DNA of 64,000 nucleotides from the NCBI GenBank assembly GCA_013214025.1, contig JABSRN010000067.1, positions 28,489-92,488 of the forward strand, given 5' to 3'. The notes under the pieces were generated by a model. That model worked only from the letters and a program-made list of their open reading frames with translations, was not told the DNA's origin and did no database searches. A program made the position numbers and the translations under genes. Shown here in pieces: positions 53,163 through 62,649 of the stretch. Origin of the DNA: Polyangiaceae bacterium. Its GTDB lineage: Bacteria; Myxococcota_A; Polyangia; Polyangiales; Polyangiaceae. How positions within the stretch are numbered: position 1 is the first letter of the stretch; every line of letters starts with the position of its first letter.

Positions 53163-54896
53163 ATGAACAAACAACAGCGCCAACTTCTGGGCTACGCGCC
53201 CCTCCTCGTACCGGTCGCCACCTTCTTCATCGACTCGTCATTAGTGGGACCGGCCCTACTCACCGCCATTCTCTCCATCGTAGTGATCATCGCTCTGAGC
53301 GGTAGCGGAGATTCCCTTCCGGAGGGTCTCGAAGACGATGTGCTGGCGGCAGGAAACGGACGGCGACCTTCCGCCCCGGAAGATGCCTCCCCCGCCGTCG
53401 CCGCACTGTACCGGCAACTCGGCGAAGCTGCGGACCGCGTGCGCGTTGCCGGTGACCGAGCCACCCAAGCGGAGGCCCAGGTAGTCGAAGCCGAAGAACG
53501 AAACGCTCAAGCCGAGGAGCGCAGCGCCAGCGTACAGGCACGCCTGACCGAGAACGAAGCCCAGCTCAAGAGACTGCAAGCCGAACTCCGCGAGGCCGAG
53601 GCCCAAGGCAGCTCAGAAGCCGATTTGGAACAGCTCACGGCGGAATTGATGAACGCCGAAGGCCTGGTCACCGAGACCGTGTCGCTGCAAGAAAATATCG
53701 CCGCCACCGTGGACACTCAGGTCGTCGACCTACGCGGCGCCCTCAACGAAATCGCTCAGCACGTCGAGGTACTGGCCGCCAGCGCGGAGGAAAGTAGTTC
53801 GAGCATTCTCCAGATGACCGCTACCAGCGAAGAGATGGCCGACAACATCGGCGACCTCGGTGCCAGCGTGAGAGAGTCCGTCGCCTCCATCGAAGAGATG
53901 ACCTTCTCCATCAAAGAGGTCGCCAAGAACGTCGACGCCCTCAGCCTCACCGCTGAGGAAACCAGTTCCAGCATGAACGAGATGGACGTTTCCATCGATC
54001 AGGTTCAGTCAAACGCCAACGAGACCGCCCGGCTCTCCGAAGAAGTGGCCCGTGATGCCGAGACGGGTGCCGAAGCCATTCTCAAGACCATCGGCGAAAT
54101 TTACCGCATTAAAGAGAGTAGCCAGGAGGCCGTCGCGGTGATCGCGAACCTCGGTTCTCGCATTGATACGATTGGGCAAATTCTGAACGTGATCGACGAA
54201 GTCGCCGAGCAAACCAACCTGCTCGCGCTCAATGCGGCCATCATCGCCGCCCAGGCCGGCGAACACGGCAAGGGCTTCGCGGTCGTCGCCGACGAAATCA
54301 AGGATCTCGCCGAACGGGCCGGTTCCAGTACCAAAGAGATTGCGGATCTGATCAAGACCATTCAGTCCGAGAGCCGTAACGCCATCCAAGCGGTGGAGCG
54401 AGGCGCCCAAAACGTCGACCGCGGTGTGCAGGTCTCCAACGAGGCGGAGCGCGCTCTGAAGAAGATTCTCGAGAGCTCCCAAAAGAGCACGAGCATGGTT
54501 CGCGCCATCGCCCGGGCCACCATCGAGCAGTCCAAGGGCAGCAAGCAGGTCACCGACGCCATTGGCCGCATCGCCGAGACGGTGCAGCAAATTGCCGCCG
54601 CGACCGCCGAACAGGCGCGCGGCTCCGAGTTGATCATGAACAGCTCAGAGAAGATGCGCACCATCTCTCAACAGGTCGAGCGCTCCAGCCAGGAGCAATC
54701 CCGCGGAGCCCGCCAGATCACCAAAGCCATCGAGGACATTAGCAACCTCGTGCATCAGCTGAACCAGGCTCGCAACCGTCAAAACCGGGATCAGGCCAGC
54801 CAGGAGCAGCTCGATACCCAGATAGCTCAGCTTACCCTCAAGCAGCGCGAAGCACTGTCCCTGTTGGGCCGACTCCAGGGCTCGCTACATAACTGA
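53163..54896 (+). CDS. Methyl-accepting chemotaxis protein
   Basis: 577 residues. Two closely spaced transmembrane segments (about 10-25 and 29-46) leave almost no periplasmic domain, so sensing is probably cytoplasmic or via a partner. A coiled coil (about 95-185) leads to a long helical bundle with Ser/Glu-rich adaptation regions ([36 protein letters not shown]). The conserved hairpin tip is [20 protein letters not shown] near residue 344, followed by [19 protein letters not shown]. The tip binds CheA/CheW. No other che genes lie nearby, so it would feed a distant array. Confidence 0.9.
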   Translation: MNKQQRQLLGYAPLLVPVATFFIDSSLVGPALLTAILSIVVIIALSGSGDSLPEGLEDDVLAAGNGRRPSAPEDASPAVAALYRQLGEAADRVRVAGDRATQAEAQVVEAEERNAQAEERSASVQARLTENEAQLKRLQAELREAEAQGSSEADLEQLTAELMNAEGLVTETVSLQENIAATVDTQVVDLRGALNEIAQHVEVLAASAEESSSSILQMTATSEEMADNIGDLGASVRESVASIEEMTFSIKEVAKNVDALSLTAEETSSSMNEMDVSIDQVQSNANETARLSEEVARDAETGAEAILKTIGEIYRIKESSQEAVAVIANLGSRIDTIGQILNVIDEVAEQTNLLALNAAIIAAQAGEHGKGFAVVADEIKDLAERAGSSTKEIADLIKTIQSESRNAIQAVERGAQNVDRGVQVSNEAERALKKILESSQKSTSMVRAIARATIEQSKGSKQVTDAIGRIAETVQQIAAATAEQARGSELIMNSSEKMRTISQQVERSSQEQSRGARQITKAIEDISNLVHQLNQARNRQNRDQASQEQLDTQIAQLTLKQREALSLLGRLQGSLHN

Positions 54897-54957
54897 GCCC
54901 GCGCCCTACAGCTGAGTCGCGCGCTGCGTCTGTAGCCGGGGCACCCGCTAGCCTAAC

Positions 54958-56205
54958 TCAGAAGATCTGAACGTCCCCTCGCACGCCGGGCATGCGCGAT
55001 GGGCTTTGTTTAGCCAGGTGAGTGATGGCCTCCGTGAGACCGTCGAGGGTTAGATGATGCATGGGCATCACCTGTTTCATCACCTGGCAGGTTCCGCTGC
55101 TCCAATAGCGCGGCGGATCCGGATTCAACCAAACATGGCGCTCAAAATGGTCCGCCAGTTGGGAAAAACATTCCAGGCCATTGGGGGCTTTTCGGCGCTC
55201 TTCGCGAGTACCAAATCCCCAGGGCCCAGCGCTCAATAGCTCTCCAGGAGCCATCGCCGCATCGCCCACCACGATCAGTTTCCAACGTCCGTTGAGCTGA
55301 GCCATCAGATCGTTCAGGCTCAGTTCTTCCCGGAGGGAGTCCGCCGTGAATACACGGCCGTAAACCGCGTTGTGAAAATAATAAGTGCGCAGCTCCCGGA
55401 AGTTGCTCGCGCGTCTCGCCGCGCTGAAGAGCTGCGAACAAGTGCGAGCGAAGGGGTCCATGGATCCCCCGACGTCCATGAGCAGCAGGACTCGGACGTT
55501 GCTCTTCTTGGGCGGCCGAGTCACGATTTCTAGCTCGCCGAAATTTCTCGCGGTTTCATCGATGGTGGCCTCGATGTCCAACTCTTCGTCGTGACCATCT
55601 CGGGTGTACATACGCAGGCGGCGTAGCGCGACTTCGATCTGACGGATGTCGAGCACGACGTCAGAGCGAAAGCCCTTGTACTTGCGTGCATCCGCCATAC
55701 CGAAGGCACTGTTGCCTTTGCGGCTCCCCTTCGAACCACTTCGGATGCTGATTCCGTTGGGGTTAACGCCGTTAGTACCAAAAGGAGAAACGCCTCCCGT
55801 ACCTATCCATTTGCTGCCCCCCTCGTGGCGCTTCTTTTGTTCCTGGAGACGCTCCTCGAACATCTTCATGAGCTCCTCGGTATCGAGGTTCTTCATGGCT
55901 TCCCGTTGCTCGTCCGTCAGTTCCTCAAGGACTTTCGGATCCTTGAGCCACTCTTCGAGCTCCTTCAGCAAGTCCCGGGACGCCATCTCGATACCTCGAA
56001 AATGAGCCAAGAACGCTTCGTCGAATTGATCCAGCTCGCTCTCGCGATGCACCATCAGCGAGCGTGCCAGATAATAAAAACCGTCCATACTGCTCTCGTG
56101 AACACCCAGCGACATGGCGTCGGCGAGCTGCACCAACTCTTGGGTGCCCACGTTGAGCCGCCGTCGCCGAAGCTCGTACAGAAATGGGGTCAGCAGATCA
56201 CTCAT
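54958..56205 (-). CDS. VWA-domain protein (CoxE-like)
   Basis: 415 residues from ATG 56205, supported by AAGGA upstream; it overlaps the end of the transglutaminase gene by 8 bases. The N-terminal third is helical (ELRRRRLNVGTQELVQLADA), followed by a charged, Gly-rich linker (about 130-170). The VWA-type domain starts near residue 237 with VLLLMDVGGSMDPFARTC. The MIDAS reads D244-x-G-G-S248, lacking the first Ser of DxSxS. WKLIVVGDAAMAPGELL completes it. CoxE-like proteins usually work with a MoxR AAA ATPase, which is not adjacent here. Confidence 0.8.
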   Translation of the reverse strand: MSDLLTPFLYELRRRRLNVGTQELVQLADAMSLGVHESSMDGFYYLARSLMVHRESELDQFDEAFLAHFRGIEMASRDLLKELEEWLKDPKVLEELTDEQREAMKNLDTEELMKMFEERLQEQKKRHEGGSKWIGTGGVSPFGTNGVNPNGISIRSGSKGSRKGNSAFGMADARKYKGFRSDVVLDIRQIEVALRRLRMYTRDGHDEELDIEATIDETARNFGELEIVTRPPKKSNVRVLLLMDVGGSMDPFARTCSQLFSAARRASNFRELRTYYFHNAVYGRVFTADSLREELSLNDLMAQLNGRWKLIVVGDAAMAPGELLSAGPWGFGTREERRKAPNGLECFSQLADHFERHVWLNPDPPRYWSSGTCQVMKQVMPMHHLTLDGLTEAITHLAKQSPSRMPGVRGDVQIF

Positions 56206-57817
56206 CGCTAGTTCCTTGGCCGCACTCCGGACTGCCCGGGGTATGGACTTGAACGTCGTAGTCGCCGACCACAACGTCGCTCGGAACTAACACAAATCCG
56301 TCGTAGCGACCGCGAGCATCGGTGACCAAAGCACCCAAGGGCCGAGCCTGCAGACCGTACCCATTCAGAACGACGTCTATCCGCACGGAGGCACAGGGCC
56401 CTGAGCTCCCACTAACCACCCCAGAAACCCGTATGCGGGCGCCTCTGGTGGTTTTGCCGGCTTCCAGGACGACACTCACGTCCGATGCGGGAAGCCCGCT
56501 AGAGCCCGGTTGGATCCCAGGTGTGAGCGTGGCGCCGCCGGCCCCGCCGGCAGATCCGGAATGGGGCCGCGGCAATGCCGCCCCCGCGCCGCTTCTAGCT
56601 GCCCGATTTCCTCGCGCGCTACGTTCGGCGTCCGCCATATTTTGCCCAGTGAAACTCCCTGCTGGCCAGCGATACGAGTCCTGCGGCGGCTGATGCACAG
56701 AGAGATTTCCGGGCGACTCCGAATTCAGCCGAGCGGCTGCGCCACCAAGATCCACCCGATGCCAACGGTAACCATCCGAGACCTCCACCCAGGCGTGAGC
56801 TTCGTTGTGAACGAAGCGAGCGGGAATGCCCACCGCAAGAGCTGTCACCGTAAACGCAAATGCTCGATGCCGACAGACGCCGATCTGCGATCGAGCGATC
56901 GTCTCGTATAGCTCAATGCCCGAGGTCGTCGGACGATCGGGGCTCTCCGAAAAATCTCGAAAGTATTCGATCAGTCGCCTCACAGCAGTCTTGGGGCGAA
57001 GATTTTGGCTAACTCCCATGCCGCTCGCGATACGCGCGCCTGCGGCTTGCACGTCCGGAGGCAAGCCCGCCAGCTCGCGGGACAGTCGACGCCAGCTTAC
57101 ATTGCCGTAGGGAGACGAGAACACCGAGCGATCTACCGCCAGGTGCATCACCAGCCGCACACGTTGAGTTTTCTCGCTTCGAACGAACCAGTTCTCTGCG
57201 CTATCGCGATGAAATACCACCGCCACGGGCGGGGTCAGCCGAACACTCAGGATACGAGCCCCCGGTGCCACGCTCGGGATTTTCACGTCACGCTCGGCGA
57301 CGAGATCGACCGTCATGTCGCCATAGAATTGGTCGTCGCGGACCGTGGGCACGCCACCAATGGGCAAACCCACTCGCTGCGGACTGTGAACAATGAGCTG
57401 CATGTCCGGCGCCACGGCGTCGAACACCCCGCTTCGCTTGAAAGGAACGATGGCCGGTGTGAAGGGCTCCGAGTAGCGAACGGAGTCCGGGCCCACCGTA
57501 TTGCTGTCCAAGCGATAGCCGGTGCCGCCGGACTGAACCCCGCCGTATGTGGTTCGGGCATTGACAGCGCCTTCTTCCGGCACGGAGACCGGACCCGTAG
57601 TCGTTTGAATAGCCGCTGGTAGTTCGCCGTCGGGGGTCGTGGCTCCGAAGGAGAGATCCTCTGCAGGATCCAGCGGCAAGGCTTCGTGAAGCACTGGCGC
57701 CGCAGACACGGGCAACCACGCCAGCACCAAGGCCATAACCAACGCCGCTAGGCTCCCGCGGGCGCTGGGACGAACATATGACCGTGATTTTGGCGCTCGG
57801 CGCTCTTGAGGCTCCAC
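56198..57817 (-). CDS. Exported transglutaminase-like (TGc) domain protein
   Basis: 539 residues if GTG 57817 is the start, which is uncertain because the ribosome site is weak. A signal anchor (SLAALVMALVLAWLPVSAAP) precedes a beta-rich N-terminal domain. The transglutaminase core follows, with the Cys in SQIGVCRHRAFAF, the His in VHNEAHAWVEVSDG and the Asp in YRWHRVDLGG, so the Cys-His-Asp triad is complete. A Gly/Ala/Ser linker and a C-terminal Ig-like domain (VRIDVVLNGYGLQARPLG) close the protein. Such proteins act as cysteine peptidases or cross-linkers in the envelope. It is coupled to the CoxE-like gene. Confidence 0.8.
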   Translation of the reverse strand: MEPQERRAPKSRSYVRPSARGSLAALVMALVLAWLPVSAAPVLHEALPLDPAEDLSFGATTPDGELPAAIQTTTGPVSVPEEGAVNARTTYGGVQSGGTGYRLDSNTVGPDSVRYSEPFTPAIVPFKRSGVFDAVAPDMQLIVHSPQRVGLPIGGVPTVRDDQFYGDMTVDLVAERDVKIPSVAPGARILSVRLTPPVAVVFHRDSAENWFVRSEKTQRVRLVMHLAVDRSVFSSPYGNVSWRRLSRELAGLPPDVQAAGARIASGMGVSQNLRPKTAVRRLIEYFRDFSESPDRPTTSGIELYETIARSQIGVCRHRAFAFTVTALAVGIPARFVHNEAHAWVEVSDGYRWHRVDLGGAAARLNSESPGNLSVHQPPQDSYRWPAGSFTGQNMADAERSARGNRAARSGAGAALPRPHSGSAGGAGGATLTPGIQPGSSGLPASDVSVVLEAGKTTRGARIRVSGVVSGSSGPCASVRIDVVLNGYGLQARPLGALVTDARGRYDGFVLVPSDVVVGDYDVQVHTPGSPECGQGTSDE

Positions 57818-57908
57818 TCCTGGAGCATAGCGGACCGTTGACCCGGCTGTGAGCCTCAGTCGCGCAGAGGTAGTGCCATCCCGAATATTCCGGGCTAGGC
57901 TGCCTGCG

Positions 57909-59036
57909 ATGACGAGCTTGCAGAACGAGATCGAAGCACTTCCGGACAACTTCCGCGCCCGGCTCGCCCGCTATCATTTCGACCAAGACCGATTGCTCAG
58001 TCTCACAGCGGGTCTGGCAGAGGGGGACGCGAGCAACCGGGTCACGGAAGACGTCACCGTTCCCGCCAGCGGCGACGTCACTGCCCTCCCTGAGCCCGGC
58101 AGTTCCGAGGAGCAAGAACTGAGCGCCCTCGGTCGGCAGGCAATGAGTCAAGGCCAAGTCGGTCTGGTGGTCATGGCCGGGGGCATGGCCACACGCATGG
58201 GCGGCGTGGTGAAGGCGCTGGTCGAAGTCACCGATTCGATCCGCTTCCTCGATATCCGGCTCCAAGAGGCGAAGCTGTGTGGCGCCAACTACGGAAAAGC
58301 CCTGCCCCTGTTCATCATGACGAGTGCGGCCACCGACGATGGCATCCGCGAGGCTCTGCGAGAAAGTGAGGCGCCCGACACTGTGCAGTGCTTCAGCCAA
58401 GAGCTGTCCTTGCGAGTGACGCCTACCGGCAGTCTATTTTGCAACGCGGACGGCACACCGAGCGAACACGCGCCGGGCCACGGCGACCTCCCCGACGCCC
58501 TGCGACGCTCTGGGCTACTGGACAGTTTCATCCGAGACGGCGGAAAATATCTGCTGATGACCAATCTCGACAACCTCGGAGCCACTATCGATGAGGTCGT
58601 GGTCGGCTTTCACATCCGACACGGGCAGGCGCTAAGCTGCGAGGTGGTCGACAAGCTTTCGTCGGACCGCGGCGGCATCCCCGTGCGCCGCGGCGGTCGC
58701 GCCGAAGTGCTCGAGGAATTTCGCCTGCCTGAGGGCTTCGACGCCAATAGTGTGCCCGTCTTCAACACCAACACCTTCCTCGTCAATGCCACCGCGTTGC
58801 AAGATCTCAACGTTTCTTGGTCCTTCTTTCAGGTGACCAAAACCGTGGACGATCGATCGGCTGTGCAATTCGAGCGCCTGGTCGGCGAGCTCACCAGTTT
58901 TCTCGACACCCGCTTCTTGCTTGTGCCCCGCACGGGCAAGAGATCTCGCTTCTTGCCCGTAAAGAGCTTCGAAGAGCTCCAATCCACGCGCCACCACATC
59001 CTGGACCTATGCCGGTCCCGAGGGCTCCTCCCATGA
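57909..59036 (+). CDS. UDP-sugar pyrophosphorylase-like nucleotidyltransferase
   Basis: 375 residues from ATG 57909. The nucleotide-binding signature VVMAGGMATRMGGVVKALVEV corresponds to LxGGxGTRLGxxxPK of the UTP:sugar-1-phosphate uridylyltransferase (UDPGP/UAP) family, with the basic Arg and Lys kept. YLLMTNLDNLGATIDEV carries the central NLDN motif, and VPVFNTNTFLVNA the sugar-binding strand. It would make a UDP-sugar from UTP and a sugar phosphate. The protein is shorter than typical eukaryotic UDPGP. Its last codons overlap the start of the following gene (ATGA). Confidence 0.8.
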   Translation: MTSLQNEIEALPDNFRARLARYHFDQDRLLSLTAGLAEGDASNRVTEDVTVPASGDVTALPEPGSSEEQELSALGRQAMSQGQVGLVVMAGGMATRMGGVVKALVEVTDSIRFLDIRLQEAKLCGANYGKALPLFIMTSAATDDGIREALRESEAPDTVQCFSQELSLRVTPTGSLFCNADGTPSEHAPGHGDLPDALRRSGLLDSFIRDGGKYLLMTNLDNLGATIDEVVVGFHIRHGQALSCEVVDKLSSDRGGIPVRRGGRAEVLEEFRLPEGFDANSVPVFNTNTFLVNATALQDLNVSWSFFQVTKTVDDRSAVQFERLVGELTSFLDTRFLLVPRTGKRSRFLPVKSFEELQSTRHHILDLCRSRGLLP

Positions 59037-61558
59037 TCGGACCATCTAGCCCCGCGCTCCGCGCGATCACGCTCACCGCCGCCCTGGGGTGCTCAGCATC
59101 GAGCCTACTGCCGGCCACTGCGATCGCCCAATCGCGCCCCACTCGATTGCCTGCCCTGGGCCGCAGCGTAGCCGGTACGGACGACACACGAGCCCTCGTA
59201 CTCAACCCGGCGAACCTGGGGTTCTTGCCCGCCAGCGAGTTGAGCTACCAAGGAATATTTCTGGAAGATTCCCTCGCCGTGCCCTGGCAGGGCCACGCCT
59301 TCTCCCTTGGTGTAAATCTTCCCTTTTCCCTCAGCACCGCCGCGAGGCTCGATCTCATCAACCCCCCGGAAACCGCGCGAGGCACCGGGCTCACCGACTA
59401 CCAGTGGTTCACCTGGGGAGTGAGCCTTCGTGCCAGTGAGTCCATGGCCATTGGCGCAACCCTACAACGCTCCTACTCGGAGACCCCGGCGCTGCACGAT
59501 ATCAGCTCGTATTCTATCGGGCTCTCAACGCGACCCAGCGACTACCTCAGCTTCTCCGTCGCGGCTCAACACCTCGGCGCAGATCTCGACCAAGCGAATA
59601 CTCACCTGGCCGCGAGCTACGACACCGCCATTGGCATCCGTCCGCTCGGCACCCGGACGGTGGAACTGGGACTGGAAGCCCGCTACTTGAAAGATCAAGA
59701 GAGCTGGAGGCCCCGGGCCACACTGGGCGTCGACATCGGCCCCGTGGGTCGGGTGTACGGCGATTTCACGATTCCCGACAGCGACCGGTTCCTGCTGGGA
59801 GACAGCAACGACCCCAAGACTTGGCAGGCCTCACTCGCTCTCGCCTTGGACACCAATGACATGTTGGGATCCAGTGAACTCTACGGCGGCAGTCTCACAG
59901 GCAACGGGCTCGGCGCCGACAACAGCTACAACTGGCAGTTCGGTTTCGCTGTACGCGGCTGGCGCGAGCCGGTAGGCGGCGAGCCTCGCCACTACGCTGT
60001 ACGTATACGGCTGGAGAGCACCCCCGGAGCCCGCGGGCATGTCGCCCTATTGCGTCAACTTTGGAGCCTGAGGGACGAACCCAGCGTGGAAGCTGTCATA
60101 CTGGATCTACGCGCCGCCCCTGCCGGCAGCCTGGCCCGAGTGCAAGAGCTCCGGGACGCTCTGTTCGAGCTCCGGCGTCATGGCAAACGCACACTCTGCC
60201 ATTTGGAAAACGCTAGTGGTTCTGCCCTGTATCTCTGCGCCGCCGCCAACACCATCCTCGCGCATCCCGCCGGCAATATCCGTTTCGCCGGGCTGCGCAG
60301 TCGACACCTTTATTTCAAGGGGCTGTTGGACAAGCTCGGAGTGCACGCCGACTTCATTCACATCGGAGCCCACAAGAGCGCGCCGGAACGCTTCACCCGT
60401 CGCTCCCCGACGGATACCGCCCGAGCCGATAGCATCGACCTGTTGCAGCAAGTCGAGCGACACGTCATCGACGGACTGAGCGTGGCACGAAACATCAAGC
60501 CGGCCGAGCTTAGACGCCGAATTGCCACCGGTCCCTTCCTCGCCAAAGAAGCCGTCGCTGCCAACCTGATCGACGACACGGCCTTCGACGATGAAGTCGA
60601 CGACAAACTAGAGGAGCTGCTGGGCCACGAAACTCATGTGTTCGAGGACAAACGGGTCAAGCGCTCGGCGACACGTTCGGGCAGGCAACGGAAAATCGCT
60701 CTCGTCTACATCGACGGGGACATCGTGGATGGCCGCAGTCGCAGCATCCCGTTTTTGGGCGTCAAGACGGTCGGCTCCTACACCATTGCGGAAACTCTCA
60801 AACAAGTCCGGGAAGATTCGAGCGTGGGCGCTGTGGTGTTGCGCATTGAGTCCCCTGGTGGTTCCTCGATGGCCTCCGACGTCATGTGGCGTGAGATCCA
60901 GCTCACCCAAAAGAAGAAACCCGTAATCGTCAGCATGGGCGCCTACGCCGCAAGCGGCGGTTATTACGTCGCGGCTCCCGCCACTCGCATCTTCGCCAAC
61001 CCGCTGACCATAACCGGCAGCATCGGCATTTTCTTCGGCAAGGCGGACATCTCTGGCTTGCTCAGCAAGGTCGGCGTGGACGTCACTGTGTACAAGACCG
61101 GTCCGCGTGCGGATGCCGAATCCATGTTCCGCCCCTTCACCCCCGAAGAGCGAGTCGCTCTCGAAGGCAAACTACGCAAGGTCTACGACTTGTTTCTAGA
61201 GCGCGTCGCCACCGGCCGAGATATGCTGAGCGAAGACGTCGACAAGGTCGCCCAGGGCAGGGTCTGGACGGGCGAACAAGCACACGCTCGCGGCCTGGTG
61301 GACGAGCTGGGCGGCCTGCGGCAAGCCCTAGCTCATGCGCGAATGCTCGGCGAACTGCGAGATGATTGCCCCATCGTTGAGTTGCCCGAGCCCAAGTCGT
61401 CCTTGTTGGGCAAACTGCTGGGCATTGAGGGACTGACGGCGCCTAGCGCCGCTCTGCCCACCGGGATCGCGCAAATTGCCAAGGCCCTCGCCCCCTTCAT
61501 GATCCACAAGAGCCACCAAGCCCTAGCCAGGCTCCCCTACGCTCCCATCGAAGACTGA
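59033..61558 (+). CDS. SppA-type signal peptide peptidase fused to an N-terminal outer-membrane-barrel-like domain
   Basis: 841 residues from ATG 59033, overlapping the previous stop (ATGA). A signal peptide (about 1-33) is followed by about 300 residues of alternating strands (LSYQGIFLEDSLAVPWQGHAF, ESMAIGATLQRSYSE, YLSFSVAAQHLGADL), a pattern like PorV/OmpP1-type barrels. The 67K SppA part follows. The general-base Lys448 lies in AHKSAPERFTRR and the nucleophile Ser641 in MGAYAASGGYYVAAP, 193 residues apart compared with 200 in E. coli SppA. E. coli SppA cleaves signal peptides in the inner membrane; an outer-membrane anchor here would move the protease to a different face. Confidence 0.8.
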   Translation: MIGPSSPALRAITLTAALGCSASSLLPATAIAQSRPTRLPALGRSVAGTDDTRALVLNPANLGFLPASELSYQGIFLEDSLAVPWQGHAFSLGVNLPFSLSTAARLDLINPPETARGTGLTDYQWFTWGVSLRASESMAIGATLQRSYSETPALHDISSYSIGLSTRPSDYLSFSVAAQHLGADLDQANTHLAASYDTAIGIRPLGTRTVELGLEARYLKDQESWRPRATLGVDIGPVGRVYGDFTIPDSDRFLLGDSNDPKTWQASLALALDTNDMLGSSELYGGSLTGNGLGADNSYNWQFGFAVRGWREPVGGEPRHYAVRIRLESTPGARGHVALLRQLWSLRDEPSVEAVILDLRAAPAGSLARVQELRDALFELRRHGKRTLCHLENASGSALYLCAAANTILAHPAGNIRFAGLRSRHLYFKGLLDKLGVHADFIHIGAHKSAPERFTRRSPTDTARADSIDLLQQVERHVIDGLSVARNIKPAELRRRIATGPFLAKEAVAANLIDDTAFDDEVDDKLEELLGHETHVFEDKRVKRSATRSGRQRKIALVYIDGDIVDGRSRSIPFLGVKTVGSYTIAETLKQVREDSSVGAVVLRIESPGGSSMASDVMWREIQLTQKKKPVIVSMGAYAASGGYYVAAPATRIFANPLTITGSIGIFFGKADISGLLSKVGVDVTVYKTGPRADAESMFRPFTPEERVALEGKLRKVYDLFLERVATGRDMLSEDVDKVAQGRVWTGEQAHARGLVDELGGLRQALAHARMLGELRDDCPIVELPEPKSSLLGKLLGIEGLTAPSAALPTGIAQIAKALAPFMIHKSHQALARLPYAPIED

Positions 61559-61566
61559 AGTCCCTA

Positions 61567-62565
61567 TTGACCGTTCTGCTGCATGCCAATGATCTCTCGG
61601 TGTCCGGGCCTACCAGCTCGGTAGAGAATCTTTCGCTGACTTCGAATGGCTCCCAAGTGGGGTGCTTCGGTCAGTGGGACGCCGTATTTTCGTTGTTCGC
61701 GGGACAAGGCAGCGCCAGCCACGGCCAGCTCACGGTTCTGGGCGTGCCCGCGGAACAGGCTGTCCGTCGCGGCGTGCTCGGCATCGCCGATAGCGAGACG
61801 CCGCTGCCCCAAAGACTACGGGTCGTCGACTATCTTGAGCTCAAAGCCCAATTGCTGGGTAGGAGCCGACGAGACGCGCGTCAGGGAACACGCAACAGTT
61901 TGCGCTTGCTACGCCTAGAAAAATTGAGCGCTCGACGCTGCTGCAGCCTCAACGCCGTTGAGCAGCGCGCCATCAAGTTGGCTGGAGCCATCGTTACCCA
62001 GCCCCCCGTGCTGGCGACTTCGCAACTGCTTTCCGATTTGCCACAGAGTGCGCGCTCGTGGCTGATGGGAGTGTTCGAGCTCGGCGCCACGGAGCGCAAG
62101 ATCATTCACTGGGCGCGCGCCAGCACTCCGTCCGGACCCGACCCTTGGCTCAGTCGTTCCAGCGAAGTGTTGTGGCTTCGGAACGGCGAGTTGATTTTTC
62201 GCGGAGCCGGGCCCGAGCTCTACGGTCCCACCACTCGCTACCTACTCAACGTCAAACACGGGGGCACAGCTCTCGCGCGCAGCCTCGAGGCCCAAGGCTG
62301 CCAACTGCACACCACGGCACCAATCGCCCCAGACGCTGGGAACGAGCTCGCTCCGTCCCAGACTTCCGCAACGGCTTCGACAAGTGGCGAAGCTACCGAG
62401 AACTCCGAGAACTCGGGGAACTCCAATGAAAGTGGGCGCTGGCTCGTGCAACTACCCGCCGGCAGTAGCACCCGCCTTGTGTTAGATGCAGCAGAGCTTA
62501 GCGGCGCCTTGGTGCTGGAGATGATTCCGCTTACTCTGTATGAAGCCCCTCGACCCAAACCCTAG
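61567..62565 (+). CDS. Degenerate ABC-transporter ATPase-like protein
   Basis: 332 residues from TTG 61567, 8 bases behind the SppA-like gene. The layout follows an ABC ATPase: SVENLSLTSNGSQVGCFGQW at the Walker A place, a GQLTVLG strand after it, then LPQRLRVVDYLELKAQLLGRS like the Q-loop region. CCSLNAVEQRAIKLAGAIVT sits where LSGGQxQRVALA should be. The Walker A GxxGxGKST, the signature and Walker B Asp-Glu are all lost, so ATP hydrolysis is unlikely. The C-terminal 100 residues are Ser/Glu/Asn-rich then beta-like. It may be a structural remnant or pseudo-ATPase. Confidence 0.55.
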   Translation: MTVLLHANDLSVSGPTSSVENLSLTSNGSQVGCFGQWDAVFSLFAGQGSASHGQLTVLGVPAEQAVRRGVLGIADSETPLPQRLRVVDYLELKAQLLGRSRRDARQGTRNSLRLLRLEKLSARRCCSLNAVEQRAIKLAGAIVTQPPVLATSQLLSDLPQSARSWLMGVFELGATERKIIHWARASTPSGPDPWLSRSSEVLWLRNGELIFRGAGPELYGPTTRYLLNVKHGGTALARSLEAQGCQLHTTAPIAPDAGNELAPSQTSATASTSGEATENSENSGNSNESGRWLVQLPAGSSTRLVLDAAELSGALVLEMIPLTLYEAPRPKP

Positions 62566-62649
62566 GGCCTTCGGCCCCTCCGCCGCATCCCCCCAGCCCA
62601 CTGCATCCCCCGAACTGCTTCCGCAGCCCTTCTTCCCTTCGAACACGCC

